Below are positions 1-20,000 of a stretch of DNA of 35,931 nt, piece after piece. Source of the stretch: Acanthaster planci (taxonomy: Eukaryota > Echinodermata > Asteroidea > Valvatida > Acanthasteridae); NCBI RefSeq assembly GCF_001949145.1, contig NW_019091380.1, forward strand, positions 1,690,168 to 1,726,098. Reading direction: 5' to 3'. Each line of letters starts with the position of its first letter. Positions within the stretch are counted from its first letter, which is position 1. Under the pieces are notes generated by a model. It ran no database searches, had not been told where the DNA came from, and was given only the letters and a program-made list of their open reading frames with translations. A program made the translations under genes and the position numbers.

Positions 1-129
1 GGAGATGTTGGGCTTGAGTGGCTTGTGGTTCTTGAGGGCTTGGCTGATGTGGAGGCGGGCGTCGTCTGCAGCGCTCTTGTTCAGGTGGCGAAGGGCTGGC
101 TCAACAAGTTCGTACCGAGGGCAAGGACT
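1..129 (-). CDS. Possible partial coding exon of an unrecognised gene, running off the left edge
   Basis: On the minus strand one frame is open from about 129 to the window edge (43 codons) while the other two frames stop. It reads from SPCPRYELVEPALRHLNKSA to a tail ending KNHKPLKPNIS. The composition is charged and helix-like and unlike the surrounding non-coding DNA. A possible splice acceptor (CAG read on the minus strand, at 130-132) would start the exon at 129. A second possible acceptor lies about 30 bases upstream, and the frame meets a stop just beyond it. The pyrimidine tract is weak. I do not recognise the family, and I found no upstream exon in the window. It could be chance. Confidence 0.35.
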
Positions 130-349
130 CTGGATTCCGTGGGTGACAAGTGGCGGTGACTGAGGTTAACCACGGTTTGCCTTGTGAACTCAGCTTGTGA
201 ACGGAGGTGGGGCTTAGTAGGGTATGGACATGAGGATATAGAAGATCCTGTAGTCCGAATGGGAATATGGGATTTGCTCTGGTTCTTGGAGAGGCAACGG
301 AATTTTTTGATCTGTCGGCGGCAAGTTCCACATTATTGATACACCTAAA

Positions 350-407
350 GATGTCGACATCCTCGCTGGATGCGGGATGTCATCCTGCTTTCCAGGATGT
401 CGACTTC
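350..407. repeat. Short inverted repeat around GATGTCGACATC
   Basis: The 12-base perfect palindrome GATGTCGACATC sits at 350-361. An inverted near-copy, AGGATGTCGACTTC, lies about 40 bases downstream. It has no gene context and may be the end of a degraded transposon. Confidence 0.4.
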
Positions 408-573
408 CTACTTTGATGTCGTCATTCTGTGTTCAATTAACTCAACACGTCATTATTTCGCCTATAATATGTCGCCATTCAGGATCTCAACAAGTCAGAT
501 CGCAGTTTTATCATTAATCTTGGCCCAAGCCCAGATCTGAATTTCAGGTTACAGGTCGTCTCTTGTGAATACA

Positions 574-587
574 GCGCCCTCTACTGG
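574..587 (-). promoter_or_regulatory. CTCF-like core motif
   Basis: The plus strand reads GCGCCCTCTACTGG. Its reverse complement, CCAGTAGAGGGCGC, satisfies every position of the commonly quoted CTCF core CCASYAGRKGGCRS. This is a motif match only. A related 12-of-14 match lies at 1188-1201 inside a dispersed repeat, so the motif may be repeat-borne rather than a working insulator site. Confidence 0.35.
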
Positions 588-720
588 TTACCACTATACG
601 ATTGCACTCGTCAGCGCGTGTCACCCCCGCGCAGTGACGTGAATCTGTGTTTGAAATTGGATGGATGGGGTGGTGAAACGTGGGAGGAATGATTTGCCCG
701 GCTATGGAAATTTGAAAAGC

Positions 721-731
721 GGGGGGGGGGG
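721..731. repeat. Poly-G run (11 G)
   Basis: A homopolymer of 11 G. Similar G or C runs occur near 5070 and 29930. It is a mononucleotide tract of the kind prone to assembly error. Confidence 0.8.
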
Positions 732-1039
732 TTAGGTGACACCATGGGGCGATGTTCATGATAAAGACGCACATCTGTAATGTGTATCAAATTCATGCAG
801 AATCTTACATCAGGCTGGTATCGGCCAATGCGTGGCTTTTTTTAAATTGTTTTCCTTTTTAGTGATATTGCAAACATTTTAGTAGCTGGGAAATCCTGAA
901 AATTCATCACAATCCGCTTTAACTTTTTTGCTCATCACAAAAATGTCAGGGGAGGGGGATCATTCAATAGCCATCCCTCCCCACTCAAAAAACAGGTGGC
1001 CCCCGGGATTTACACCCATGCTCCCGCGCAGTATCCAAC

Positions 1040-1186
1040 TCGAGCAGAAGCACGTCGGGCCGTGTTGGTCGGGAGTGTTCGTTTTGATAGTAGCGATGCC
1101 GCCGTGGCGTCTCCATTTCCTAATCCGTCGTTCGTGGAACAGCGAAGTTCACTTCCGACCAAAGGAACCTCCGTTGCTAAGATAAT
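1040..1186 (+). repeat. Dispersed repeat, copy A
   Basis: This segment aligns end to end with 22607-22765 in the same orientation. Shared blocks include GAGCAGAAGCAC, a TAG(C/T)GATGC block, ACCAAAGGA(A/G)CCTC and GTTGCTA. I estimate about 70% identity by eye, with small indels. The local CpG density and long open frames here come from the repeat, so I do not call a gene. The element has no recognised class. Confidence 0.6.
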
Positions 1187-2031
1187 AGCGCCCTCTCTTG
1201 GTCGAGCTTGAGGCCCACACGGAGACAAAACCCGCAGCCGTGAATTGATGCACGCACATCATCCGTTGTACTGTACATGTACGGCGTGCCAACCACTCGT
1301 TTGTGTAGATCTGTGCTGGACCATTTCAACGCTGCCAATGTTCATTTGTTGTTTGCCCCTGTCAGCATTGCCATAAATATTGTACAGCCACTTTTGTCTG
1401 ACAGTCGTTCTTTATAGAGTCCCAGCGCAACGCTTCCCGCCAATTAACGTGTATCTTACACCAACTGACGTCTTCTGACAATTGGCTACGAATCTTCCGA
1501 CGAATAAATGCACACGCCGGAGTGTGGTATCACTACTCCAGTTTTTCAAAAGCCCCAAACCAGGCCTCTTCACATTGTAAACGCCCGGCAATTAGCGAAA
1601 GCAAGGCTGTTTTGCAAACGAATTCATTCTTCAAAAGGGCAGAGAATAATGGCCATTCACTTTTTTTTCTACAATCACAATGCCACCAGTTTGGGGGGAA
1701 AACAATAAAAAGTGGTGTAACGAAAACGACCAAGGACGACCACTTGTGCCCCATAGTAAACAAGTCATGTTTGCACCGGTACGGTACTGACCGGGGGGAG
1801 GGTTCGATAGCGCAGGCTGCTCAGAACGGTTGCCTAGTTTCTGTAGTGAAAATGGTTTAACAAAAATGTTTCACGTGTGAAAGTGTGACTGATTTCCATA
1901 TAAAAGCGGCATAACAGTATCAAAGTACCATCTAAGTCAAGCGGTTGCCGCTGTCAGAAGCGTTGTTAGTATTACCATTTTATCAGAACTTCTGTATTTC
2001 TCCGAGGAACCCGTTTCTTTCAGCGAAGCTT

Positions 2032-2272
2032 ACACTGTAAAAACTCGGGTGTTCAACTCAACACTTTTGGGTGTTATCAGATGACCACGCCATAGTGTGC
2101 TACTTTAACACTGATGATGTTACTTTGCACACCTATAAATGTTATAGTGCACTAGAAGGTGTTACAAGTAACACCAAATAACACCAAAATTTTAACACCA
2201 GTGAATAAAAGTGTTAGTGTAGTCTTCTGATAACACCGTGGGCGTTAAATTTGACCCCCCAGTTTGCAGTGT
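2032..2272. mobile_element. MITE with CACTG termini
   Basis: The left end (ACACTGTAAAAACTCGGGTG at 2032) and the reverse complement of the right end (ACACTGCAAACTGGGGGGTC, ending at 2272) match. The match extends inward about 60 bases, including GGTGTTATCAGA on both arms. TA flanks both termini, consistent with a two-base target duplication. At about 240 bp it has no coding capacity. CACTG ends occur in animal EnSpm/CACTA-like and Chapaev-type elements; I cannot choose between them. Confidence 0.8.
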
Positions 2273-2711
2273 ATGGGTTCTTCAACATGAAAGGTCGAAG
2301 CTCTTATTTAAGTTCTATTGTCAAAAAGTTAACGGAACGATTTGAACTTTTTGTCATGAAATAAGAAGGGATTAATAAATCCACAGACTGTGTGTGGAGA
2401 GAACAAAATGGCTGTTTAGAAATCATGTCGGCCTTTCCCATACTAGACACACGATGTCTGTACCGAACAAATAAGAGTACTGGAATAATGGAATTGCACG
2501 TAAGTTCGTCGGGGCACTGCCACCAGCAACATGTTCGCTGCTGGGAAACATAACAATCCAGTCCTAAATACACAACGTGTCTTTTACACTGAACCGTCTG
2601 CAAAAATGATTGATATAATGACCTGGGTGTTAGATTTCATGTCGCCAGTTGTCGGAACCTATACCAAATCATGCACGCCGTGTTGACACAGACAACCACA
2701 CCAGCAAGTAA

Positions 2712-2785
2712 CCCGCACGTGCTGGGGTTGAACCCCACGACCCGGGAGATCATGTGCCAAGCTCTAACATTACCTTCTAGCTCTA
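2712..2785 (-). repeat. tRNA-derived SINE head (RNA polymerase III promoter-like)
   Basis: On the minus strand a B-box-like GGGTTCAACCC (near 2724-2735) follows an A-box/D-arm-like stretch ending TTAGAGC by a tRNA-like distance. The acceptor stem does not pair, so this is a SINE head rather than a tRNA gene. Confidence 0.5.
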
Positions 2786-3393
2786 GTTGTACTTTTCTCG
2801 ATGTATGTATTTATTTTTCTTCGACATCTGTGCAGGGCCTGTTCGTTAGGCAGTATTTTTCTAAAGAATGCCTTATGTTCTTGTTGGAACACCATTCCTG
2901 AAAAAAGGGTTGAAGATCTTAAGGTTCAAAGAATTTGTTTTAGATTTAATTCATCATTCTTTTCAAGCACAACAAGAAGTTTTTTATATGTAAATGATCC
3001 ACTCCAACGGGTAGGCGTGACTATTGAAGTACTTGTGATGTGTACCAGGATGGTGGCCCATTATGATCAATGCTACGGAGTTATGAATGGGGACCATGTA
3101 TACCCCCACACGGAGTCTATAGTTCCGTATCCACAAGCGTGATCGATCAAGCCCAAGCCTTCACGGGGGAGCCGTTACTAAGGGAGCCCTTTGATAGTCA
3201 CCATGGGGTGGAACGGACCCTTTGTCCCGTTACATTTTCTGCTCGTTAACAGCGCCATCTGTGACCGCATTGTAATCGTCAGTGTACGTTCGTGTACACA
3301 CAGGCTGCGGATTCGTGCTGGCGCGATTGCGTCCGTAGCAACCCGGCTTGCTCATGCACTGCATAATGCATTAGCAGAGTGGCTCGGCGTTTC

Positions 3394-3399
3394 TATAAA
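3394..3399 (+). promoter_or_regulatory. Candidate TATA box for the tektin gene
   Basis: TATAAA lies 315 bases before the tektin ATG. If used, transcription would begin near 3425 and leave a 5' UTR of about 290 bases. An upstream ATG at 3487 would then open a 10-codon uORF ending at 3516. I saw no convincing RFX X-box: near 3340 there is only an AGCAAC half-site with a poorly matched partner. Confidence 0.3.
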
Positions 3400-3713
3400 C
3401 ATAAATCGGTCGTGAAGAGAGTGGACGGAGTAGATCATCGTGCGCGTGTTGAGAGGATTCCCCGCATTTTGAGTGGACAAATCTAAATGTCAAACACGCA
3501 GGACTGGACACGCTAACAGTTTGGGAGTTTCAGACTTCTGATTTCCCTCAATTAACTGGAGCAAGTGAAATCCACAACCCTTCCAAAGCCTTCTCAAATC
3601 TTGAAGTTTCCACAGTCAATTCACGAAGCCCACCTGTTGAGTTCAAGCTGTTACACTTGACATCCACCATTATTTAACTTTCTAGATACGGCGAGAACAC
3701 ACAGCTAGAAACC

Positions 3714-12225
<8,512 letters not shown>

Positions 12226-15105
12226 ATCCGTGGGTGGATTCCTGTCAGAGTTGTAACCAAGTTATCACAAGTCAGATAACAAGCAGTCCAAAGTCAAGCT
12301 GCAAGCTATTCAAATGCACCGTAAAAACTATAAAGCTATAGAGGCCTTACCCTTTGTCATGAAAAGTGGGACCATTGGAAATGGTGTGGGTATGGAAATT
12401 TGGGGAACGCGACTAAGCCTACATCAAGAAATCTACGTACGCGTACATTCACGAGTATAACCAGTGATTTGGGCGGCAACTTTTCCATGCGATGCACACG
12501 TCTCCCTCATGTGCCATTTGTAATGGTGCCCGCTATAATGTCCACCTACTTTTACCTAATATTTGACTCTTTGTCTAATCATGTGACCCACGTAACCTGG
12601 TTGGCCTGAATAGAGCTCTGTTCGTTTGAAGAATTCTGAAGTTTGAAATTTGCAAGAATTTGCGTGTTTGTTATGGCCCCCATCAGACTGATCGGATATG
12701 CACTGCATCTTGAATGGTAACTCCAGTAAATGTCAATTTTGTACTCTCGAAAGTATTTTGGTGTGTAGACACAAGGTATGACACAAGATGTGTCCGTAAT
12801 TTAAAAGGTAGGCATTACGAGTTGTAATTATTTTTGACTAATAATATAAAAACGGAGATCACTAAAAGGGTGCGCTATGTAGCATTGCTACTGCCATGTT
12901 ATATTGCCTATTATAGATTCCGTCCAGAATTGCAGAAAGCTGCGCATGTCAAGTACAGTATGTACATGTACATTGCCTAATTTTTGTAAGTTCCAATTAA
13001 AATTATGGTGAAATTTATTTTTACACTGAGAAAAACCTAGGCATTAGATAAACTCACATTTAAATTTGCCTGCACGAAAACCAAACACAGATGTGAAAGA
13101 TTAAACATTATAATGTGTACACCCTGAAAGTAGAATTGACATGTACTAACGTTTGCACATAATTAACTGTAAGTATATGCCCACCGTTTGATTCAGTAAT
13201 TGCCATATAACTCAAACAGCCGTCGGAGGACATTCATGTTTTGTCACTAATTACGCATTTTTTCTTTCCAGATGGCTGTAAGAGATATTGGCATATTATG
13301 CATGTGTGCTTTTTAATGAAACCGCAAAAACATATTTTGAGTTGAAAAGGTAAAATGTGTGCCATATGTGTTGGTGTATGGCTAACTGATCTAGGCTGTA
13401 CAGACAAAACAAAGAAAGCCAGCACAGTTAATTGGCACTACACCTGTTACGGCCTATTTTTAGCAAAATTGGCTGTTGCTGTATATAACTGGGAAAAATA
13501 TTGTTGAAAGAGGCTTAAATTGTGTAATTTCTTTGTGGCAAGTGATTAACGTTAATTGTAAATACTGGCTTTTTTCCCCTTTCTTTTTGTCACATTTGCA
13601 ATCTATCTTAATGCATGAAATAATTGATGAAACCTGTGTGTGAATTGGCGTGTCACCTTTAACAAATTCGGCAGTTTGATAGTTTTCTGCACAAATTGAA
13701 AATATTTATGCACTTGTTCTTCGAAGAGTAAGGGGGTAGGGCTACATGTAGTTTGTTTAAGGTAAACTTAAACTCCTTAGGGTTTTGTAAACTCATGTTG
13801 AATTTGGAGGATTTAGCTCTGTTAGAGGTTAGATACACTGTTCTATTCAATTTGTGCAGATAATATTGAAATGCCGTTTTTGTGTTTTCACTGCATGCAA
13901 ATGTTTTGTTGTATAAGCAGATCACGGAATGTTACATATGCGGCTGCGCAGCGAAGGCTAACTTACTGTAAAAAATAATAATAAATGAAGTTTGTTGAAA
14001 AGTGTTGTTTGTTGAGGAGTCATTTCGTGTCTTGACTTTTGTAGTACAAATATGGGGATGGAAAATGTTGCATCCTGACTTAACCTTTTTTTTCCTTCAT
14101 GTATCACACCAGTGAAGATCAGCTATTGTGAAAAAAATTGAAAAGACATTAACATGAGACTGAAAACCTGTTTTCATTTAGTTCAAATGCAATTTGAATA
14201 TGGCTTTTGAATCACCATAGACTTTCCACATTAAATTAAGCAGGCAAGTGGCGTCAGGATGAAATATTTTTGTCACGGGCGGCATACATTAGACGATTAT
14301 CCAGAGTTGTTATAAATCGATCCACAGCAAGTCAATCACAAGACAGTTGCAAGTCATTAAGAAGTCTCCAGTCGCTTACAATCCATTCAAAATGTGACAA
14401 AAGCATTCTTTGTCATTGTCCATCGCCTGTTATAAGTGTAAGGTGCGGTCTACTTCACTTTTGTGCGACCTGTGACCCTCACAATGTCAGTGAACAAAAT
14501 AGCCAACAGAGATGCCACCACGAGAATAAAAAGCTTGAAAAAACCCCTTCCCTTTCATCTGCATTAATACCGAACAGACCTGACGTATTTCCTTCCCAGA
14601 GAGGCTGCAGGTTTGACACAGGTTAAAAAACATTCACCAATGACCAACAGACGTATTGATTCAGGCTTTAGGCACATTCGGTTTCCAGTCCATAATCGTT
14701 CTCGCGGGTTTTCTCCGGGTAGGTACTGCGGTTTCCTCCTGCCCCGAAAATTGGACCTTCTTCCTAACTCCGCAATGTGAAGCTGATTAAATAAAGATTG
14801 TGAATAAACGTAATAGTAATTGGCGCAAATAGCCTGAGTAGCTGAAAGTGCCATTAAAACGAAAACAACAACAGGCATAAACGGTGGCGTGTGCCAACCT
14901 TCATGTCAGGCGCCCGCGTTCGGCCGATTAGCTTACACGGGGTAAACTCTGACCTGGAGATGGTCGTGTGTGCTGTATCGAACAAGCGAGTCGATTGGGA
15001 CGAGTCATAGCCGTACAACTTATTGAAGCTAGTCGAACACACAGACTTACTGTTCGAAATTATCGTCCGCCAAAATACGCTACATACATCAAGAATTTCA
15101 CTCAC
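12226..15105. other. Tektin 3' UTR and AT-rich intergenic DNA
   Basis: Downstream of the tektin stop, candidate poly(A) signals are ATTAAA at 12996-13001 and AATAAA at 13980-13985; I cannot tell which is used. The stretch is AT-rich with scattered short open frames of random composition. Repeats of an AAGTCA-type word occur near 14325-14365, and a SINE-like fragment lies at about 14642-14815. No protein gene is supported. Confidence 0.6.
14642..14815 (+). repeat. SINE-like fragment with a conserved GGTTTTCTCCGGGT core
   Basis: The core GGGTTTTCTCCGGGT followed by CGGTTTCCTCC (14705-14740) resembles a word I remember from SINE families of many marine invertebrates; I have not verified this. 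It is followed by an A-rich tail containing AAATAAAGATTGTGAATAAA, as expected at a SINE 3' end. The tRNA-like head is not clear. Confidence 0.45.
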
Positions 15106-15187
15106 CTGCTCTAACATCCAGGTAGCTCTTCCCGGCAACTTTGAAAGTCAAAACTGTGTCAAGTGACTTCCGATCTTGATCTGACAT
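15106..15187 (-). CDS. Orphan first coding exon of an unrecognised gene
   Basis: On the minus strand an ATG at 15187 opens MSDQDRKSLDTVLTFKVAGK and continues SYLDVRA. It ends exactly at a strong donor (GCAG/GTGAGTGAA) in phase 1; unspliced, the frame would stop two codons later. The flanking DNA is CpG-richer than its surroundings, as at a promoter. I found no convincing second exon between here and the tektin 3' end. The gene, if real, may carry on across the antisense strand of the tektin locus or be a relic. The start context is weak. No family is recognised. Confidence 0.4.
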
Positions 15188-16912
15188 GAATTAAGGTCTG
15201 GTAGGTCTCGGCTACTGAAAAGAATTCTGGCAAAACACGGTGGCACGTGCGAGAACGCGAGAGCTCTCAAAACAGTTGAAAATTTGTTCTGTAGCTTCAG
15301 TGATACCATTTTTGGGGATAGGTGGGGTCCACGTTAAGGATCAGCTGTGGACTTTAACATTAATAGGTACAAAAAGTAAAACGTTTAGTTATAAATTAAT
15401 ACAAAAAATAGGTCGACTAATTAAATGGACTAAATATTGTTTAACCTTGACAGTAACTTTTCGATGTTTTCCCAAGAATATTTTGTAGCCCGTTTTTGCC
15501 TGTAAAATGTGCCTCGCCGAAGAATGGATTAATGTTTTATATATCGCAAAGTTCAGGGGGAGAAAGATATGCGGGTGTGAAAATGACTGACTTGAAATAA
15601 AGCTAACTGAAGTTTTAGTGTCTGATTTTTAGATTCTTTTAAAATTAAGTTTTTTTAAATTACGACAAACTCCGACAAAACATTTTAGGGTCATATAAAA
15701 CTACAGCCTTCAAATTTAAACATTAAACTGCCGTCAACAATGAAGACTTCACAAATTTAATTAGAATAAACGAAAACATGACAAAACTGAATTGTTGAAC
15801 TGGTCGTTTATTTGTAAAGGGTTCAATCAAATGATTAGAAACCACAAAACAAAATCAAACCTTTGTCAAAATCTGGCATTCTTATTATTAAAAATGTATG
15901 ACGCTAAAAACCCTGCACTGACAACCAATCAGCGGCTAGTAGTATCCTAATGCAAATCTGGTCACATGGAAACCGGCTGTAACATGACGACGGGTGGGAA
16001 TATTATCTTGAGGAATGTCCAACCAGAAATGACAAGTCTGGATTCTTGTGGGTCGCACAGCAGCATTTTGAAACACGTCTTGTTGAAAGGCCGACTCACT
16101 TGCAACTGTGTGCTCATGACATCACCGTCATTGCCATAAAAACCAATGAAATTTGTTTCTTCCACCAGAGACCATCGCAACCCCAATACAAATGTATTTG
16201 TAAATAGAAACCTGCGTATTATAACTGAATAAATTATTACAAAACCAACACATAAGACCTCCGGTCCGAATTCGAGAAAAAAACTATTCAAACGAATTAC
16301 AGCAAAAGCACTCTCACTGTTCACCCTGTTATTTGTGTCCCATCTTACGGCTGGTCTGGTGACCAGTTTTGTGCCTGGTCTTGTAATGGTTTCGACTACA
16401 ACTTACATGTAGATGTTTACTAGAAACCTGTCAGTTTCTTAATTCAATTCCTCTTTGTTGTAACTGCATACTCTCTGCATCTGTGCCTCAAAATACCCAG
16501 GACAGAATATTCAGCAGACAATGCAGCTACAAGTTGCCCTCCTGTCTACTGAAAGTAGAAATCCAACAATCCTTTTCTTTGGGCCTTCTTTTAAATAAAA
16601 TGAAGCAAATGTAACTCTTAACAAAATAACTAACGCGACTAATTTTATGATCTTAATTTCAAATTATTTTCAGGATAGCAAACCAAACTGCCTTCCTCTC
16701 TTTCATCTTTTTAAATTGGTCAAAATGACAGCAGGTTTCAGGTCTCGTGACAGGTAAGCATAATGGAAGTTGTAAAGATGCTCCACAGATGATTAAAGCA
16801 AATTTATCTCGTTATGAATGCAAGAAACGTTCACCTTGTTTTACAAAACCTTTCTTAGTGGGATTTCCCAAAACCGAATACCAGAAAAAATTCCATGTTT
16901 TGAGACACTACT
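15188..16912. other. Intergenic stretch beyond the polycystin 3' end
   Basis: AT-rich DNA. One minus-strand open frame (15962-16324) looks like chance, although a donor-like CAA/GTGAGT sits inside it near 16100. I see no RNA gene or complete transposon. Confidence 0.5.
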
Positions 16913-16918
16913 TTTATT
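16913..16918 (-). terminator. Poly(A) signal of the polycystin-like gene
   Basis: AATAAA on the minus strand lies about 90 bases past the stop codon at 17008-17010, a normal distance for a short 3' UTR. The intervening minus-strand sequence begins with an A-rich stretch directly after the stop. Confidence 0.65.
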
Positions 16919-17007
16919 AGATAACAAAACAGGCAGTAGCATTATTTTGGTGAGCTTCCTCTTTTGAGTGCAATTTTACTGTCACTACTGATTTTTTTTT
17001 TACATTT

Positions 17008-20000
17008 TTAACCAAGATAAATAACTCTGGGCTTGTCCTCCTCTTCTGTTTCGATTCCCATGACATCCCTGTCTTCTTTCTTGGTAGCCTTGATGAAGTC
17101 GTTGAGCTTGCTGACCATGTCGTCCAGTTTGAACTTGAGGTCATCGCACTCTGCTTGTATCGGGTCAATGCCTGTTGAGTTGACAAAGAAATGGGGGGAG
17201 GGGTCAAATGAATTTGCAGAAAGAGGAGGACTGTGCTATCTATTGGATCGTGTACAATTAGTGGTAGCAAGTGTTTTCATTGCCGAACAACTGCTCTGCC
17301 CTTCTTGAATGTATTTACTAAGGCTGTGTCAAAATCTGTTGTCTAGAGCTAGGTCTAGGTCTTCACTGCATTGGAAATACATGGAGATGTGCGGACAGTA
17401 GACATAGCCGTAGCTCTGGAAGCCCTTTTCCGACACGGCCCAAGTACTGTTCACCCAGCGTTTTGCCTGAGCTTGCAAAGGAAAAAATATTACACACTTG
17501 CACTGGTGGGATTCGAACCAACAACGTCCAATTTACAGTGCAGATATCTTACCATTCAACCAGAGAAAAAATGCCAATTGTGGAAGGAAATATTGTAATT
17601 TAGTAACGTAAATGTTAAAATTCAATATCGTGAAAAAATTATGTTTAAATAAAGGCCACATCAATTTTTTTCCCCACAGATTTTCTATGACCGTGGGAAG
17701 CCTGTTTTGTGGTTTGGCCATCGCTCAAGTGTCTCACCTTCAATGTAAGTGTGCACCTTGCCCGCATTTTTGACTCTCTTCTCTGAGAATCCACTCCAAG
17801 CCTTAAAGCGTGTTACCATGAAGTCCACTATTTCCAGCTCATTCTGACGCTGGGCTGCATCCTCTTTCACCTGGGAAAGGAACATGAGAAGAATCCAAGA
17901 CTTCAGCTTGTGAGAAAAACAGGTGGCCTACAGAAAACAGGTATGTGATTCCAACTATTAACGATCACCTGGTTTTGAAATGCATACATAGTGTGTAGTC
18001 TGATCGTTGCTCAATTGGTAACTCATGAGTCGTCTGTGTTTTTTGCAGTACTGTAGTCCAGTACTTTCCGAGTACCAACGTTCTCCGNNNNNNNNNNNNN
18101 NNNNNNNNNNNNNNNNNNNNNNNNNNNNNNNNNNNNNNNNNNNNNNNNNNNNNNNNNNNNNNNNNNNNNNNNNNNNNNNNNNNNNNNNNNNNNNNNNNNN
18201 NNNNNNNNNNNNNNNNNNNNNNNNNNNNNNNNNNNNNNNNNNNNNNNNNNNNNNNNNNNNNNNNNNNNNNNNNNNNNNNNNNNNNNNNNNNNNNNNNNNN
18301 NNNNNNNNNNNNNNNNNNNNNNNNNNNNNNNCAAAAAGTACTCGACTACATCACTGGTTTTGTGACAACAGTTTAAGATTCCGTGCATGACCTTTTTTCT
18401 TTGGCGGACTCTGTGCTCTGATAGTTGACACTATGACACAGGGATAAATCTCAAGAGTGAGGGCGGTGTTGTTTTGCCCTTCCTGTGGCCACCTTTTCTC
18501 CCCTTCGGCCTAATGACCTGACAACGGTTGACTAGGGTCATTCGCACTTCAACTTGACGGCACGTGCATAAGGTGCGTCACAAATTAAGCACTTGTTAAC
18601 AAGTGGTCAATGATCGAACGCGCCCTGTGTCGCAACACTCTCTATACAGGGCTCTGCTGCACCTGTACAAAGTGCACCCTTATCAAGCGACAGAAAATCA
18701 ACGAACTTTTACTAGGGACTATTCCCTGAAGGAGGTGGAGGCTACAACATTTTCACATAACATCAGCCTCACGCTCAGCTCAGACTCTCCCCACAACAAG
18801 ATGACTAAAAATCTCCATCTTGTGTCCTACCTTTGCGAAGGCCTCACAGATGATGGCCAACAGCATGTTGATGAGCGTCCACATGACCACCATGACATAC
18901 GAAAAGAAGAAGATGGGGCCCATGATGGGATCTGCACTCACCAGATCCTCAAAGGAGAACTTGCCTGCAAGTATGAGAAATGTTGAGTGAGTAGGCAACA
19001 ATATCTCAGTTCAGAATTGCCACATTACGTGCAGTGTGGTAGTTAAGACCCTCACACGACCAGACACACGGCCAGTCACAAGTAGCAAGGTGAGGACTAA
19101 CAAAGGAATGTATGCTTTTGTTGCAGTTTGTTTGAATAGCTCAGACTTGAGTTGGACTTGTGGGATCCTGTGATGGTCTCAACCGATGTTGAGTATAACA
19201 AAGATTACAAATGTAATAAAGACATAAACATTGGGTGTACTGTCTCCATGCAAGACTAGCTCTTGCTGTTCAAGTGCCCTCCTCGACCTTTATGTGTCAC
19301 TGCTCGTTGCCCAGAAGTTATCAGTTCATGTTCGGCATTGCACGGCAATGGGATATTCTTACCCAGTAAGGTGCCAAAGAGGGATTCCAGGGTCCGCAGG
19401 AAGCTGCTGAAGTCGTGGAGCTGATAGAAGACCAAGAAACAGAAGCTGGCGTAGCCCATGTAAACCACCGCAAACATGACCATGAACAGGGACAGCTCAT
19501 ATGCAAATTCCTGCAAGGAAAAAAACAAGCCTGCTCAGTGGCGGAAAAGAAACAGAGGTAGGGGAAACAAACACCACTGCAGCGAGCCAGCTCGGAAGGG
19601 CATTCACCTGCAATGGATGCCGTGACTTTCGTGTGCATTCAGTTGAAAAACTGGGGATTTTAAGAACTCGGACTGAAAAGACAAACTGGGCTGAAATCGC
19701 TGCCAATGTGCACAAGGCACCCATGAGAGCACCCTGTCGGATTGTAAGCAGTTAGACAAAAACTGGCCGAGTTAAACACCACTTACTGCCAATGTACAAC
19801 GGCACCAAAGCACAAACCCAACAGGTTTCAGGCAGAAATGAAGTATCCAATGTGCACACTCAGTGCCACACCATCTAATCACCTTACAGAGCTAAATAAA
19901 GTGTTTTGAAGGCCAAAAACCCCACCATTGTGAAGGCCCTACTCTAGGTACAAGAATAAATTTCAGACTGTTCACTGGATCTGGCGTCTTACATTTTGCA

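Noticed and set aside
928-1211. Overlapping CpG-rich open frames on both strands
   Set aside because: They coincide with a dispersed repeat and look random as protein.
15962-16324. Minus-strand 120-codon frame with a donor-like GTGAGT inside
   Set aside because: Composition is hydrophobic and repetitive, no acceptor fits the phase, and no family resemblance is seen.
17371-17598. Open frame containing a VGFEPTTS-like stretch
   Set aside because: This is the usual translation of a tRNA-derived B box; it belongs to the SINE head, not a protein.
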